Positions 8,386 through 16,753 of a DNA stretch of 61,099 nt are shown here, piece after piece (the stretch's first letter is position 1; the number at the start of each line of letters is the position of its first letter). The DNA comes from an uncultured Collinsella sp. Its GTDB lineage: Bacteria; Actinomycetota; Coriobacteriia; Coriobacteriales; Coriobacteriaceae. The notes beneath the pieces are model-generated. The model ran no database searches, was not told where the DNA came from, and saw only the letters and a program-made list of their open reading frames with translations. The translations under genes and the position numbers were made by a program. The stretch is taken from positions 1-61,099 of the forward strand of contig URMZ01000009.1 in NCBI GenBank assembly GCA_900549025.1, given 5' to 3'.

Positions 8386-9114
8386 TTACTCCTCCGATGC
8401 GGTGGCCGCGGTGTCGTCACCTTCGGCACCATCACCGGCAGAAGGCTCGGCCAAGCGGTAGCCCACGCCGCGTACGGTCTCGATGGCGCTGGCATGCTCG
8501 CCCAGTTTTTGGCGAAGCGTCTGCACGTGCACGTCAACGGTGCGCGAACCGCCGTCGAAGTCCCAGCCCCACACGCTCTGCAGCAACGACTCGCGGGTAA
8601 AGACCACGCCGGGCTTGCGCATGAGGTACTCGAGCAGGTCGAACTCGCGCAGGGTGAGCTTAAGCGACTCGCCGGCAACGGTCACCTCGCGATGGCTGGG
8701 CGAGAGCACAATGTCGCCCACGCTGAGCACATCGCTTGCCTGTTTGACCATGCCGCCGCGACGCAGCAGTGCGCGGCAGCGGCTGGCGAGCTCCATGAGC
8801 GAGAAGGGTTTAGTCAGGTAATCGTCGGCACCGCCATCGAGCGCCATCACCTTGTCGAGCTCGGTGTCCTTGGCGGTAAGCATCATGATGGGCACCGTCG
8901 CCGTCAGGCGGTCGGCGCGGAGGCGGCGCATAATCGCCAAACCATCGGTATCGGGCAGCATGATGTCGAGCAGCACAGCATCGGGCACCCGTCGCGCCAC
9001 GGCGGCCTTAAACTCGCCGTCGCACGAAAAGCCCTCGGCCTCGATTCCCTGCTTGCGCAGCGCATAGACCGTCAGATCTCTGATGTTGTCATCGTCCTCG
9101 ACGTAATAGATCAT
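8386..9114 (-). CDS. PhoB-like OmpR-family response regulator
   Basis: 242-aa DNA-binding regulator: receiver domain with phospho-acceptor D50 (LLDIMLPD), acidic pair near residue 7 and conserved K102 (TKPF), then a winged-helix domain (about 130-225) ending in the OmpR-type RGVGYRL motif. A short acidic tail (GDGAEGDDTAATASEE) is unusual. The start at 9114 has AAAGGGG 6 nt upstream; an ATG eight codons earlier lacks such a site. It is cotranscribed with the kinase and 64 bp downstream of pstB, suggesting Pho-type control. Confidence 0.9.
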   Translation of the reverse strand: MIYYVEDDDNIRDLTVYALRKQGIEAEGFSCDGEFKAAVARRVPDAVLLDIMLPDTDGLAIMRRLRADRLTATVPIMMLTAKDTELDKVMALDGGADDYLTKPFSLMELASRCRALLRRGGMVKQASDVLSVGDIVLSPSHREVTVAGESLKLTLREFDLLEYLMRKPGVVFTRESLLQSVWGWDFDGGSRTVDVHVQTLRQKLGEHASAIETVRGVGYRLAEPSAGDGAEGDDTAATASEE

Positions 9115-9178
9115 GTTGAACCCCTTTGCGGCCGACATGACCGCATCTTAACCCTAAAGGTGCCTGTACTAGATGGTA

Positions 9179-10054
9179 TCAGCCAAAACGGCCCGTCAAA
9201 TAATCCGCCGTGCGCGGATCGATCGGGTTTTTGAAGAGCTGGGCAGTGGGCGCATGCTCCACCAGCTCGCCCAGCAAAAAGAACGCGACCGAGTCGGAGA
9301 TGCGCGCAGCCTGCTGCATGTTGTGCGTAACGACCACCAGCGTGCAGGTCTCCCTGAGCTCGCAGGCCAGCTGCTCCACCACCAGCGTCGATACGGGGTC
9401 GAGCGCCGAGGTCGGTTCGTCCATCAGCAGAATGTCGGGCTGCACGGCCAGCGCACGGGCGATGCACAGACGCTGCTGCTGGCCGCCCGAAAGGCCCAGA
9501 CCCGATTCTTTGAGCTTGTCCTTGACCTCGTCCCACAGAGCGGCGCGTCGCAGGGAGTCTTCGACCAGCTCGTCGAGCACGACGCGGTCGCGCACTCCCA
9601 TTCCGCGAGGACCGTAGGCGACGTTGTCGTAGATGCTCATGGGAAACGGGTTGGGGCGCTGAAACACCATGCCCACGCGCTGGCGCAAACGGCAGATGTC
9701 GTAATCGCCCAGGATATCTTGACCATCGAGCGCAATCTTGCCCTCGATTCGGCAGTCCTTGATGCCGTCGTTCATGCGGTTAAAGCAGCGCAGCAACGTG
9801 GACTTTCCGCAGCCCGAAGGCCCGATAAACGAGGTGATCTGCTTGTCGCGAATCTTGATATTCACGTCCTTGAGCGCATGATGGTCGCCATAGAACAGGT
9901 CGAGGCCCTCGACATCGATGCGCGTCGGCGAGGCGGCAAGATCCTCTGCCGTGGGGCGAGTCGCATCCCCAACCTCGCGCTCGTGCGCGGCCTCGGCCTG
10001 CGCTTTCATGAGTTCTTCAAGCTCCGTGGGCTCCACAGCCGCAGCAGCCGTCAT
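9179..10054 (-). CDS. pstB: Phosphate ABC transporter ATP-binding protein PstB
   Basis: 291-aa cytosolic ATPase of the PstSCAB high-affinity phosphate importer. Walker [10 protein letters not shown], the PstB-typical RMND after it, Q-loop FQRPNPFP, signature LSGGQQQR, Walker [13 protein letters not shown] and the switch His (VVTHNMQQ) are all intact. An N-terminal extension of about 40 residues, rich in Ala/Glu, precedes the ABC core. The start at 10054 has GGAGGT 7 nt upstream; an ATG five codons earlier overlaps that site. The partner genes pstS, pstC and pstA are not adjacent in this window, which is unusual. Confidence 0.95.
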   Translation of the reverse strand: MTAAAAVEPTELEELMKAQAEAAHEREVGDATRPTAEDLAASPTRIDVEGLDLFYGDHHALKDVNIKIRDKQITSFIGPSGCGKSTLLRCFNRMNDGIKDCRIEGKIALDGQDILGDYDICRLRQRVGMVFQRPNPFPMSIYDNVAYGPRGMGVRDRVVLDELVEDSLRRAALWDEVKDKLKESGLGLSGGQQQRLCIARALAVQPDILLMDEPTSALDPVSTLVVEQLACELRETCTLVVVTHNMQQAARISDSVAFFLLGELVEHAPTAQLFKNPIDPRTADYLTGRFG

Positions 10055-10157
10055 ACCGCATACCTCCACATCGATATCAATTCAGCAGTATCGATAGTAG
10101 AAATCGCGGCTCATATGCACGTGAGCGCATTGTCAAGTGTTTGTAAGGGCACGCTGG

Positions 10158-11396
10158 CTATGCGGCGGGCAGCTCGATGGTGAATATCGTGTGTTCGGGC
10201 GTCGATTCACATGCAACGGTACCGCCGTGTGCCGCGATGATCTCCTTGGCGATGGCAAGCCCCAGTCCAGCGCCGCCGCGATTGGTCGCACGCGCCGCAT
10301 CCAGGCGATAGAACTTCTCAAAGATCACCTTGAGCTTAGCCGCAGGGATAGGATCGCCCTGATTGATAAAGCGCACGCGCACGCCGCCATCGTCTTGGCG
10401 CCCGGCCTCAATCGTGATAGTCGAGCCCTCATAGCTATAGGCGACGGCGTTTTTCATGATGTTGTTGAACACGCGAGCCATCTTGTCGCCATCCACGAGC
10501 ACCGTCAGGTCCTCGCGAATATCAACTTGGGCTTCCTTATGCTGCTCGTTGAGGATGGGATAGAACTCGTCAGCCACCTGAGCCAGCAGCAACCCCAGGT
10601 CAACATAGCCGCGCGTGAGCACGATATCGTGGAAGTCAAAGCGCGTGATATCGAAGAACTCTTCGATGAGCGCATCAAGCCGGTGCGCCTTGTCGAGCGC
10701 CACGCCCGTAAAGCGCGCACGTTGCTCAACCGGCAGCTCAGGAGCCTCTTGCAGCAGCGAAAGATAGCCCACCACGCTGGCAAGCGGGGTGCGTAGGTCA
10801 TGTGCCAAGTACGTGACCAGATCGTCCTTGCGATGCGACTCGTCACGCAGAGCTTGCTGCACCTTGCGCTCACGGTCACGCACGCGGTTAAGGGCGCCCT
10901 CGACCTCCAAGAAGTCGCCGTCGATGTTGTCCCAGGTGTCGGGGTGATCGATCAGGCGATCTTGAATACGAGCGGCCAGCACACAATCGGCATGCTGCTC
11001 GCCCTGTTCGTAGCCCTGGTAGTACAGGGCGCGGCCACACAAGAACAGCACGCACGCGGCAAGCGCCAGCACAAAGCCAAGCATGTTGAATACAAAGCCG
11101 GCATCGAACAGCACCGGCCCTTCGATGCCGCCGAGCGCCATGGCGCCAATCGCCAACGTCATGGCCCACGCGGCGCCGCCAATCACCATGCAGCGGCGCA
11201 CGATCTCAAATCGATCGATCAGCAAAAAGCCGACAAGCAGCACCGCCAAGATTCCAGCGATGTTATCGATGCCAATCAGCAGCAGGCTCAGCAAAAAGAG
11301 CAGCACCGTTGCAAGCGCGCGGTTGTCGACGACTGACCTCACGTATTCAAAGAGTCGATCGGGCACCTCGAACGCTTGCCTATCGTCTTTTGTCAT
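10158..11396 (-). CDS. VanS-like sensor histidine kinase
   Basis: 412-aa sensor kinase with about four N-terminal membrane segments (roughly 27-42, 45-60, 70-89 and 98-121) and very short external loops, so no substantial extracellular sensor domain. The dimerisation helix contains H199 in VTYLAHDLRTPLAS and is followed by GYLSLL and FFDITRF, a pattern close to VanS kinases of glycopeptide resistance. The ATPase domain has NNIMKNAVAYS, EKFYRLDAAR and GGAGLGLAI. The ATG at 11396 follows the regulator stop by 26 bp. The neighbouring D,D-carboxypeptidase supports peptidoglycan sensing; no vanHAX genes are present. Confidence 0.87.
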   Translation of the reverse strand: MTKDDRQAFEVPDRLFEYVRSVVDNRALATVLLFLLSLLLIGIDNIAGILAVLLVGFLLIDRFEIVRRCMVIGGAAWAMTLAIGAMALGGIEGPVLFDAGFVFNMLGFVLALAACVLFLCGRALYYQGYEQGEQHADCVLAARIQDRLIDHPDTWDNIDGDFLEVEGALNRVRDRERKVQQALRDESHRKDDLVTYLAHDLRTPLASVVGYLSLLQEAPELPVEQRARFTGVALDKAHRLDALIEEFFDITRFDFHDIVLTRGYVDLGLLLAQVADEFYPILNEQHKEAQVDIREDLTVLVDGDKMARVFNNIMKNAVAYSYEGSTITIEAGRQDDGGVRVRFINQGDPIPAAKLKVIFEKFYRLDAARATNRGGAGLGLAIAKEIIAAHGGTVACESTPEHTIFTIELPAA

Positions 11397-11422
11397 ATCA
11401 AGATCCTCACAAGCGAAAAGCG

Positions 11423-12118
11423 TTATTCGATGATGTAGCCGACGCCCCAGACGTTTTTGATAAAGCGCGGCTTTTGTGCGTCGTCGCCGATCTTTTCGCG
11501 CAAATGGCGAATGTGCACCATCACCGTATTGTTGGAGCCGGGCATAAAGTCCTCGTTCCATACCGCGCGGAACAGGTCCTCCACGGCCACCACGCTGCCG
11601 CGATGCTCGACCAGATACAGCAAGATTGAATACTCGGTGGGTGTGAGGCGTACCGGTGAACCGTCCACCGTTACGGAACGAGCATCGCGGTTGATCTCCA
11701 AGCCGTCGAGCTGAATGGTCGGCGACTCGGCCGCCTGTGCACGGCTACCGTAGCTGGTGTAGCGGCGAAGCTGAGCGTGCACGCGCGCGATGAGCTCCAG
11801 CGGACGGAACGGCTTAACCACGTAATCGTCCGCGCCAAGCGAAAGGCCCTCGATCTTGTCTTGCTGGGCATCGCGCGCCGTCAGCATGATCACGGGATAG
11901 GTATGGCTGGAACGGATCGTACGCAGCAGCTCAAACCCATCGATATCGGGCAGCATGACATCCAGCAGCGCCAGATCGAACTCCTGCTCCAAGATTGCCT
12001 TGGCAGCATCGGCCCCGCTATAGGCAATCTGGACATCAAAGCCCTCTTTTGTAAGGTAGATACCAACCAAGTCGGCGATGGCCTTTTCGTCATCAACTAC
12101 CAAAATGCGCTCGTTCAT
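11423..12118 (-). CDS. VanR-like OmpR-family response regulator
   Basis: 231-aa regulator with receiver domain (D53 in LLDVMLPD; K102 in VKPF) and a winged-helix C-terminal domain ending in NVWGVGYIIE. Sequence style (VGIYLTKEGFDV, MLTARDAQQDKIEGLSLGADDY, IRHLREKIGDD) is very close to the VanR group. GAGGAG precedes the ATG at a spacing of 5-6. It leads the two-gene operon and is divergent from the carboxypeptidase gene, with about 200 bp between them, a natural place for the regulator to bind (inference). Confidence 0.9.
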   Translation of the reverse strand: MNERILVVDDEKAIADLVGIYLTKEGFDVQIAYSGADAAKAILEQEFDLALLDVMLPDIDGFELLRTIRSSHTYPVIMLTARDAQQDKIEGLSLGADDYVVKPFRPLELIARVHAQLRRYTSYGSRAQAAESPTIQLDGLEINRDARSVTVDGSPVRLTPTEYSILLYLVEHRGSVVAVEDLFRAVWNEDFMPGSNNTVMVHIRHLREKIGDDAQKPRFIKNVWGVGYIIE

Positions 12119-12270
12119 GCGTGCTCCTCTCGCGCTCCATTATGCCCGAGGCGACGCATGCCACACACAACAAGCGTGGGTGATTAAGTCGGCCTTAAGC
12201 ACCCTTGTGCCCGTTCGGGCGCGGATGTGGGCCACGCACGCACGCGATGATCGCCGACGCCGGCAAACGA

Positions 12271-12276
12271 TATACT
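12271..12276 (+). promoter_or_regulatory. Probable -10 box for the D,D-carboxypeptidase gene
   Basis: TATACT is a 5/6 match to TATAAT and places transcription start near 12283, upstream of the GTG at 12316 and downstream of the other in-frame start candidates at 12205 and 12247. The -35 region (around 12248) is poor, consistent with an activator-dependent promoter. Confidence 0.5.
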
Positions 12277-12315
12277 CTAGTTCCAGAAGAGACCATCCCG
12301 TCGAAAGCGAAATCC

Positions 12316-13656
12316 GTGAAGTCCCTCACCTCTTTTGCAAAGCGCTCAGCCCAGCTTGCCGCCGGCTTTGTCTGCGCTATCGCCCTTGCCGCTGGCGTGC
12401 CCACCGTCGCCGGCGCCCAAGTGCTCACGACCGACAATGTTTGCGGCAAAACCGCCGATGCGCGCGGCATCACGGCCGAAAACCTGCCCGATATCGATGC
12501 GACCAATGCCCTCGTCATGGGCAAAGACGGCACCGTCTACTATGCCCGTGGCGCCGATGAGCAGGTCAAGATCGCCTCGATCACCAAGGTCATGACCGCG
12601 ATCCTAACCGTCGAGAATTGCAAGATGGACGAGAAGGTCACGGTAAGCAACGCCGCAGCCACCGTGGGTAATTCGACCGCCGGCTTGCTCGAAGGCGACG
12701 AGCCTACCGTGGAGCAGGCACTGCGCGGCCTGATGATTCCCTCGGGCAACGACGCCGCCATCGTGCTCGCCGAATATGTGGGCAAGAAGATCGACCCTAA
12801 GACCAAAGACGCCGAGGCCACATTTGTGAAGGCCATGAACGAGCGCGCTAAGAAGCTCGGCTGCACCGGCACGGTCTTTGAGAACCCACACGGTCTGGAC
12901 TTTGATGAGTGGGCTGGCGATATGCACTCAACCGCACACGACGTAGCGCTGATGATGCAGGAGGCCATGAAAAACGACACGATCCGCGAGGTCGTAGCGA
13001 GCGAGGATTCCTGGATCGAGGTCACGGGCGCCGACGGCGCCGACCATTCGCATTCCATGGACACGCATAACTATTTGCTGGGCCAAGATGGCAACATCGG
13101 CGGCAAGACCGGCACCACCGACGACGCGGGCTATTGCTTTACGAGCGCCTACAACCGCGACGGCGACGAGATCTACACCGTCGTTTTGAACTCCACCACC
13201 ACCGACCAGCGCTTTACCGATACCGCAACCCTTGCCAATTGGTACTACGGCCACAAGGTCACGGTCGCGATCGCCAACACGCAGGAAAAGACCGCCAACG
13301 GCAACCCGCTTATGGCACGCATTAGCCAGACAGATTGGACGGACAAGACAATCGACGCCACGCTCGCCGACCCCACGGCGCAAGCGACCGTGTTTTCCCT
13401 TGCCGGCGAGGTGACCGAAAAGGTTAGCTACGACGATCTTTCGGGCACGGTGCATGTGGGCGACAAGGTGGGCAGCGTTACGCTCAAGCAAGACGGCACC
13501 AAGATCGCCGTCATGGACCTGGTTGCTGACGAGGAAGGCGCAGGGCCGAATCCCATTGAGTGGCTCCTTGTGAAGCTCGACCGCCTGGGCCGCCGCATCG
13601 ACAACCGCCCACTCACGGCAGAAAGCGAGACCGTCGCCAAGGCGCCCGAGATGTAA
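12316..13656 (+). CDS. dacA: D-alanyl-D-alanine carboxypeptidase (PBP5/DacA type)
   Basis: 446-aa serine peptidase that trims the terminal D-Ala of peptidoglycan stem peptides. With the GTG start, a clean signal peptide appears (basic KSLTSFAKR, hydrophobic core to about residue 30, AGA cleavage motif). Catalytic motifs are SITK (88-91), SGN (143-145) and KTG (264-266). After the S11 domain comes a PBP5-like C-terminal domain with Thr/Asp-rich strands, ending in a positively charged amphipathic stretch (WLLVKLDRLGRRIDNR) and an acidic tail, suitable for peripheral membrane anchoring. It is divergent from the VanRS-like pair, a likely regulator. Confidence 0.93.
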   Translation: MKSLTSFAKRSAQLAAGFVCAIALAAGVPTVAGAQVLTTDNVCGKTADARGITAENLPDIDATNALVMGKDGTVYYARGADEQVKIASITKVMTAILTVENCKMDEKVTVSNAAATVGNSTAGLLEGDEPTVEQALRGLMIPSGNDAAIVLAEYVGKKIDPKTKDAEATFVKAMNERAKKLGCTGTVFENPHGLDFDEWAGDMHSTAHDVALMMQEAMKNDTIREVVASEDSWIEVTGADGADHSHSMDTHNYLLGQDGNIGGKTGTTDDAGYCFTSAYNRDGDEIYTVVLNSTTTDQRFTDTATLANWYYGHKVTVAIANTQEKTANGNPLMARISQTDWTDKTIDATLADPTAQATVFSLAGEVTEKVSYDDLSGTVHVGDKVGSVTLKQDGTKIAVMDLVADEEGAGPNPIEWLLVKLDRLGRRIDNRPLTAESETVAKAPEM

Positions 13657-13679
13657 GATCGAAGAACAATACACTCGCT

Positions 13680-13715
13680 GAAAGGAGGTGTCCGAAAGGA
13701 TGCCTCCTTTTTTTG
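13680..13715 (+). terminator. Terminator of the D,D-carboxypeptidase gene
   Basis: AAAGGAGG pairs with CCTCCTTT across a short loop and runs into seven T residues, 24 bp after the stop codon. Classical intrinsic terminator. Confidence 0.85.
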
Positions 13716-13740
13716 AAGGTTCGAATCCCCAGCGCCCTTT
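13716..13740 (+). repeat. Inverted copy of the tRNA-Ser T-loop and 3' T-stem
   Basis: GGTTCGAATCCCCAGC (13718-13733) is identical to the T-loop and following strand of the neighbouring tRNA-Ser but on the opposite strand. It is about 64 bp past the tRNA 3' end and on the far side of the tRNA terminator. Sequence identity stops in the acceptor stem. Similar inverted T-loops accompany the Arg, Leu and Phe tRNA genes here. Confidence 0.7.
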
Positions 13741-13792
13741 CTCGATAATAAAAAAGGGCCCCCGATGGGACCCTTCTTTAAGGTTAAACTGG

Positions 13793-13880
13793 CGGAGAGC
13801 TGGGGATTCGAACCCCAGATGCCCTTTTGGGGCATACTCGCTTAGCAGGCGAGCACCTTCGGCCTCTCGGTCAGCTCTCC
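13793..13880 (-). tRNA. tRNA-Ser (anticodon GCT)
   Basis: 88-nt class II tRNA. The 7-bp acceptor stem GGAGAGC/GCTCTCC is perfect, the anticodon loop reads CTGCTAA, a long variable arm (stem ATGCCCC...) is present, the T-loop is TTCGAAT, and the discriminator is G. The CCA is encoded (complement of 13790-13792). A hairpin at about 13754-13775 followed by a T-run on the minus strand is its terminator. It reads AGC/AGT codons. Confidence 0.95.
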
Positions 13881-13972
13881 GTAACAGCCGTTCTATAGTA
13901 ACCAAACAGCCAAGGATGGGCAAGAGGAAATTTTCTAATTGCCTAGCATCCTTTCCCCCTTGGAGGCTTCGC

Positions 13973-16414
13973 CTACCCCAGCGAGCGGTTGAGGGAGCCG
14001 AGCTCGTCGTTGCCCATGGTGCGCCACATTTGGAAGATGCAACCGCGTGCCAGGAAAAAGAAGCCGTTGTCGACCAGCTGCACAGCGGCATCTGCCAGCT
14101 GATTCGTCACGGCGGACACTGGCGGCAGCTCGAGTCCAGCCTTGCGGATGGTCTCGACCGCCTCCTCGAACGTCGGAGGCTCGCTGACGCCCATCTCATT
14201 CATAAGGCCCTGCATTTCTTCCAGCGCACTACTGCCCGACTCCTCGCCGCGCGGCACCAGACGGTAACAAGCCAGCGCCAGGCCGAGCTGATCGCAATTC
14301 CAATAGGCAAACGCCAAGCGATAGAACAGGTAGCCGATTGCAGAACGATCGCTGGCAATACGTAGGCCGTGGCGCGCCACCTCGATAATCTCGTCAAAAC
14401 GCTCCAGACGCGCAAGCACGTTGATGAGCGCAAAGTGCGATTGCATGGACGAGCGCGCCAGATCGTAAAGATGGCGCACCTCGGGCAGCGCTCGTTCAAA
14501 GTCCTCTTGCTCGGCGTAAAAACTGCAGATCTCGTGCTGGGCAAAGTACAGCGCATCGGGCGCACGAAGGATTCGCACAGAGCGGTCTTCTTCCAACACC
14601 GGTAGCACCATGCGCACCAGCTGGTTATCGCAAAACTGCGTTTGAACCGGACCTGTCGCCAAAAGCTCGGCGACGGCGCACTTAGCCTCCAACTCCTCGA
14701 CAAGACGGGAAAAGCCTTCAAAGGCACCTGTACGGTCGACTTTTGCCTGCTCGCGCAATTCAACAACGCGGGCCACGTATGGGTCGTCGTCCTCTTCCAT
14801 GACCTCCAACTCGTCAGCCGTATCGGCAAGCAGCAGATCGCGCAGCGCCGGCGGCAGTGTGCGATGGTCATCACGCGGACGAGCATGAACCTCCGCAGGC
14901 TCAATCGTCTCCGGAGCGGTTGACTCATACGCCTCAAGCACACGCTTGCACGGCATATCGTCCATGTCCATGCTCTCAAGATCCTTGGCGACAGGCACGC
15001 AATCGGCCAGATAGGCCGCGCGCCCAAAGAAATACGTTGCGACAACGCGCTCGCCCTGCTCACTGTCGGGAGCAGCAATCTGCACATAGCAGCGCGTGAT
15101 GCAGGTGCCCGCGGCAAAACACGCTGCCGCAAGCGTAAGTGCCACGCGCGCATCGTGCTCCGCGGCCCAGATCGCGCGCATGTCCTCGTCCAGCTCGCGC
15201 CAGGCGTCATCCTGAGCGTCGTATTCACGTTGCGGCATGGCATCAACGACAGACCGCCCAAACCGAACGAGCATAATCCCCTCGGCAACGTTTGCCCGAT
15301 AGGTATAGTCGAGCCGTGTGACCACGTTAAGCGCCTCGACAATACGCGCGAAGCGGGTACGCACATCCCACTCACCGCCCGGCTGGCAAGCCACCGTACC
15401 CGGTTTGCCCCACGGGTTATCGCTCGAGGCCGTATCGAGCAGTCGGGGAACATCGTTGGTCGTCTTGGCGATATGCCACGCATCAAAGAGCGCGCAGCCC
15501 TCAAGGCTCGGCGAGGATGCCGCAGGGGCCAATCCGGCCCCGATGCGCTCGAGGATGCCAGAGAGGCGGTTGAGACGGCACTCGATGGCAAGCAGCATGT
15601 CAATCTCGTCCTGGTCCAGCAGGCTACGATCAAAATTGAGATAGAAAAGCTTTGAGCGATCGATGCGAGCCAGGCTCATCTCGGACTTGGCGGCGATGGT
15701 GCGCAGTCGGGGCAAGTCGACCTCGCTCATAAGGGCGGCCGCATAACGCTCGATACCGCTCGGATTCTCGGCATGGTCGACACGGTAGAGCAGCGTCTCG
15801 ATAGCGTCAGGTAGCGGTGCCGTGTTAAAGCCCAAAAACACCTCGACCGGCTCGGGCAACTTTACGAGCTTTATTTTGTCGACAACGTTTTGCATGTCCG
15901 CATCGAGACCGTCGACGCCCGCCGTGTTCGCAATAGCGCTTTCGGAGTTGGCAAATATCACGTAGCGCAGGAACATCGACGCCATGAACTCGCCGTAAGG
16001 AAGGGAGCGGGCCGAATTCCATGTCTCGTGATCGGACTGCTCGCGCATGGGGCCTTCGGGAGAGCCGATGACTCGCGCCCGGGAGCGCATCGTCCCATCG
16101 GTACCCCTGACTGCAATCTCACCGATGTTGGAATCGGACTCGTCAAGAATCAGCTGCATGTCGGGATCGTCGGGCAGCGATACTTCGTTAACGGGACGGT
16201 CCACCTTATAGACCTCACCCGAAACGCTCACGTAGCCCAAAAGCGACACATGGCTTTTGCCGACGAATTCGACGACATAGCATGATTCATGCGGGTCCTC
16301 GCCAAAGAGTTTCCAGACCACGCCATATGAGCGCCCCGCAGGCTGCTCGGGCATCGCCGGAAAGCGCTTCTTGGGATCGAGAAACCTGAGCTTGTATGTC
16401 GGACGCTCTGCCAC
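13973..16414 (-). CDS. Uncharacterised 813-aa protein with C-terminal TPR-like repeats
   Basis: Not recognised as a named family. No signal peptide or membrane segment is evident, so it is probably cytosolic. The N-terminal half (1-150) is beta-rich with SYGVVWKLFGEDP and YVVEFVGKSHVSLLGYV; the middle is helical; residues about 560-640 are strongly acidic (ADTADELEVMEEDDD region). From about 620 to 760 the helical repeats fit tetratricopeptide geometry (for example ALPEVRHLYDLARS, GYLFYRLAFAYWNCDQLGLALACYR). It is transcribed alone between tRNA-Ser and tRNA-Arg. A scaffold role is only an inference. Confidence 0.75.
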   Translation of the reverse strand: MAERPTYKLRFLDPKKRFPAMPEQPAGRSYGVVWKLFGEDPHESCYVVEFVGKSHVSLLGYVSVSGEVYKVDRPVNEVSLPDDPDMQLILDESDSNIGEIAVRGTDGTMRSRARVIGSPEGPMREQSDHETWNSARSLPYGEFMASMFLRYVIFANSESAIANTAGVDGLDADMQNVVDKIKLVKLPEPVEVFLGFNTAPLPDAIETLLYRVDHAENPSGIERYAAALMSEVDLPRLRTIAAKSEMSLARIDRSKLFYLNFDRSLLDQDEIDMLLAIECRLNRLSGILERIGAGLAPAASSPSLEGCALFDAWHIAKTTNDVPRLLDTASSDNPWGKPGTVACQPGGEWDVRTRFARIVEALNVVTRLDYTYRANVAEGIMLVRFGRSVVDAMPQREYDAQDDAWRELDEDMRAIWAAEHDARVALTLAAACFAAGTCITRCYVQIAAPDSEQGERVVATYFFGRAAYLADCVPVAKDLESMDMDDMPCKRVLEAYESTAPETIEPAEVHARPRDDHRTLPPALRDLLLADTADELEVMEEDDDPYVARVVELREQAKVDRTGAFEGFSRLVEELEAKCAVAELLATGPVQTQFCDNQLVRMVLPVLEEDRSVRILRAPDALYFAQHEICSFYAEQEDFERALPEVRHLYDLARSSMQSHFALINVLARLERFDEIIEVARHGLRIASDRSAIGYLFYRLAFAYWNCDQLGLALACYRLVPRGEESGSSALEEMQGLMNEMGVSEPPTFEEAVETIRKAGLELPPVSAVTNQLADAAVQLVDNGFFFLARGCIFQMWRTMGNDELGSLNRSLG

Positions 16415-16529
16415 GAAGTATCACCCTGATCGGTCGCTTGAAGAAGGAGTGGTCACGGATGGGCCGCGACACCTACTCGAAATCTTACACGAGTCGACAG
16501 GAAATAGTCCGCTTTACGCCCGCGCCTCG

Positions 16530-16560
16530 ACCGAGGTTCGAATCCATGCGGTGTTGCCAT
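16530..16560 (+). repeat. Inverted T-loop with tRNA-like 3' end next to tRNA-Arg
   Basis: GAGGTTCGAATCC carries the same T-loop as tRNA-Arg on the opposite strand, about 57 bp from the tRNA 3' end. After the loop come 5, 7 and 1 nt, then CCA (ending at 16559), which is exactly the geometry of a tRNA 3' terminus. The preceding TTTACGCCCGCGCCTC resembles the segment before the inverted T-loop in the Phe element, so this looks like a truncated copy of that element. Confidence 0.6.
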
Positions 16561-16602
16561 AAAAGAAAAGCCCCCGTTGCCGGAGGCTTTAAGTTCGATT
16601 GG

Positions 16603-16676
16603 TGCGGCGTATAGGATTCGAACCTATGACGTTCTGATTCGTAGTCAGACCCTCTATCCAGCTGAGGTAACGCCGC
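16603..16676 (-). tRNA. tRNA-Arg (anticodon ACG)
   Basis: 74-nt tRNA with perfect acceptor stem GCGGCGT/ACGCCGC, anticodon loop CTACGAA, T-loop TTCGAAT, discriminator A and encoded CCA (complement of 16600-16602). A probable promoter upstream on the minus strand has -35 TTGACT (complement of 16712-16717) and -10 TTTATA (16688-16693). A hairpin plus T-run at 16567-16590 terminates it. The A34 is expected to be deaminated to inosine to read CGN codons. Confidence 0.95.
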
Positions 16677-16753
16677 AGCGCAAGACATATAAAACCACTT
16701 TAGCTTATTGGAGTCAAGCACAATCTCAAACTTTTTTGTGGAACGCGGTTTTG

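Noticed and set aside
7045..9234. 729-codon plus-strand frame opposite the PhoBR-like genes
   Set aside because: Shadow of two well-conserved genes; composition is Arg/His-rich without a recognisable fold.
12205..12315. Longer N-terminus for the D,D-carboxypeptidase
   Set aside because: The -10 box lies inside this stretch, and the GTG at 12316 gives a proper signal peptide.
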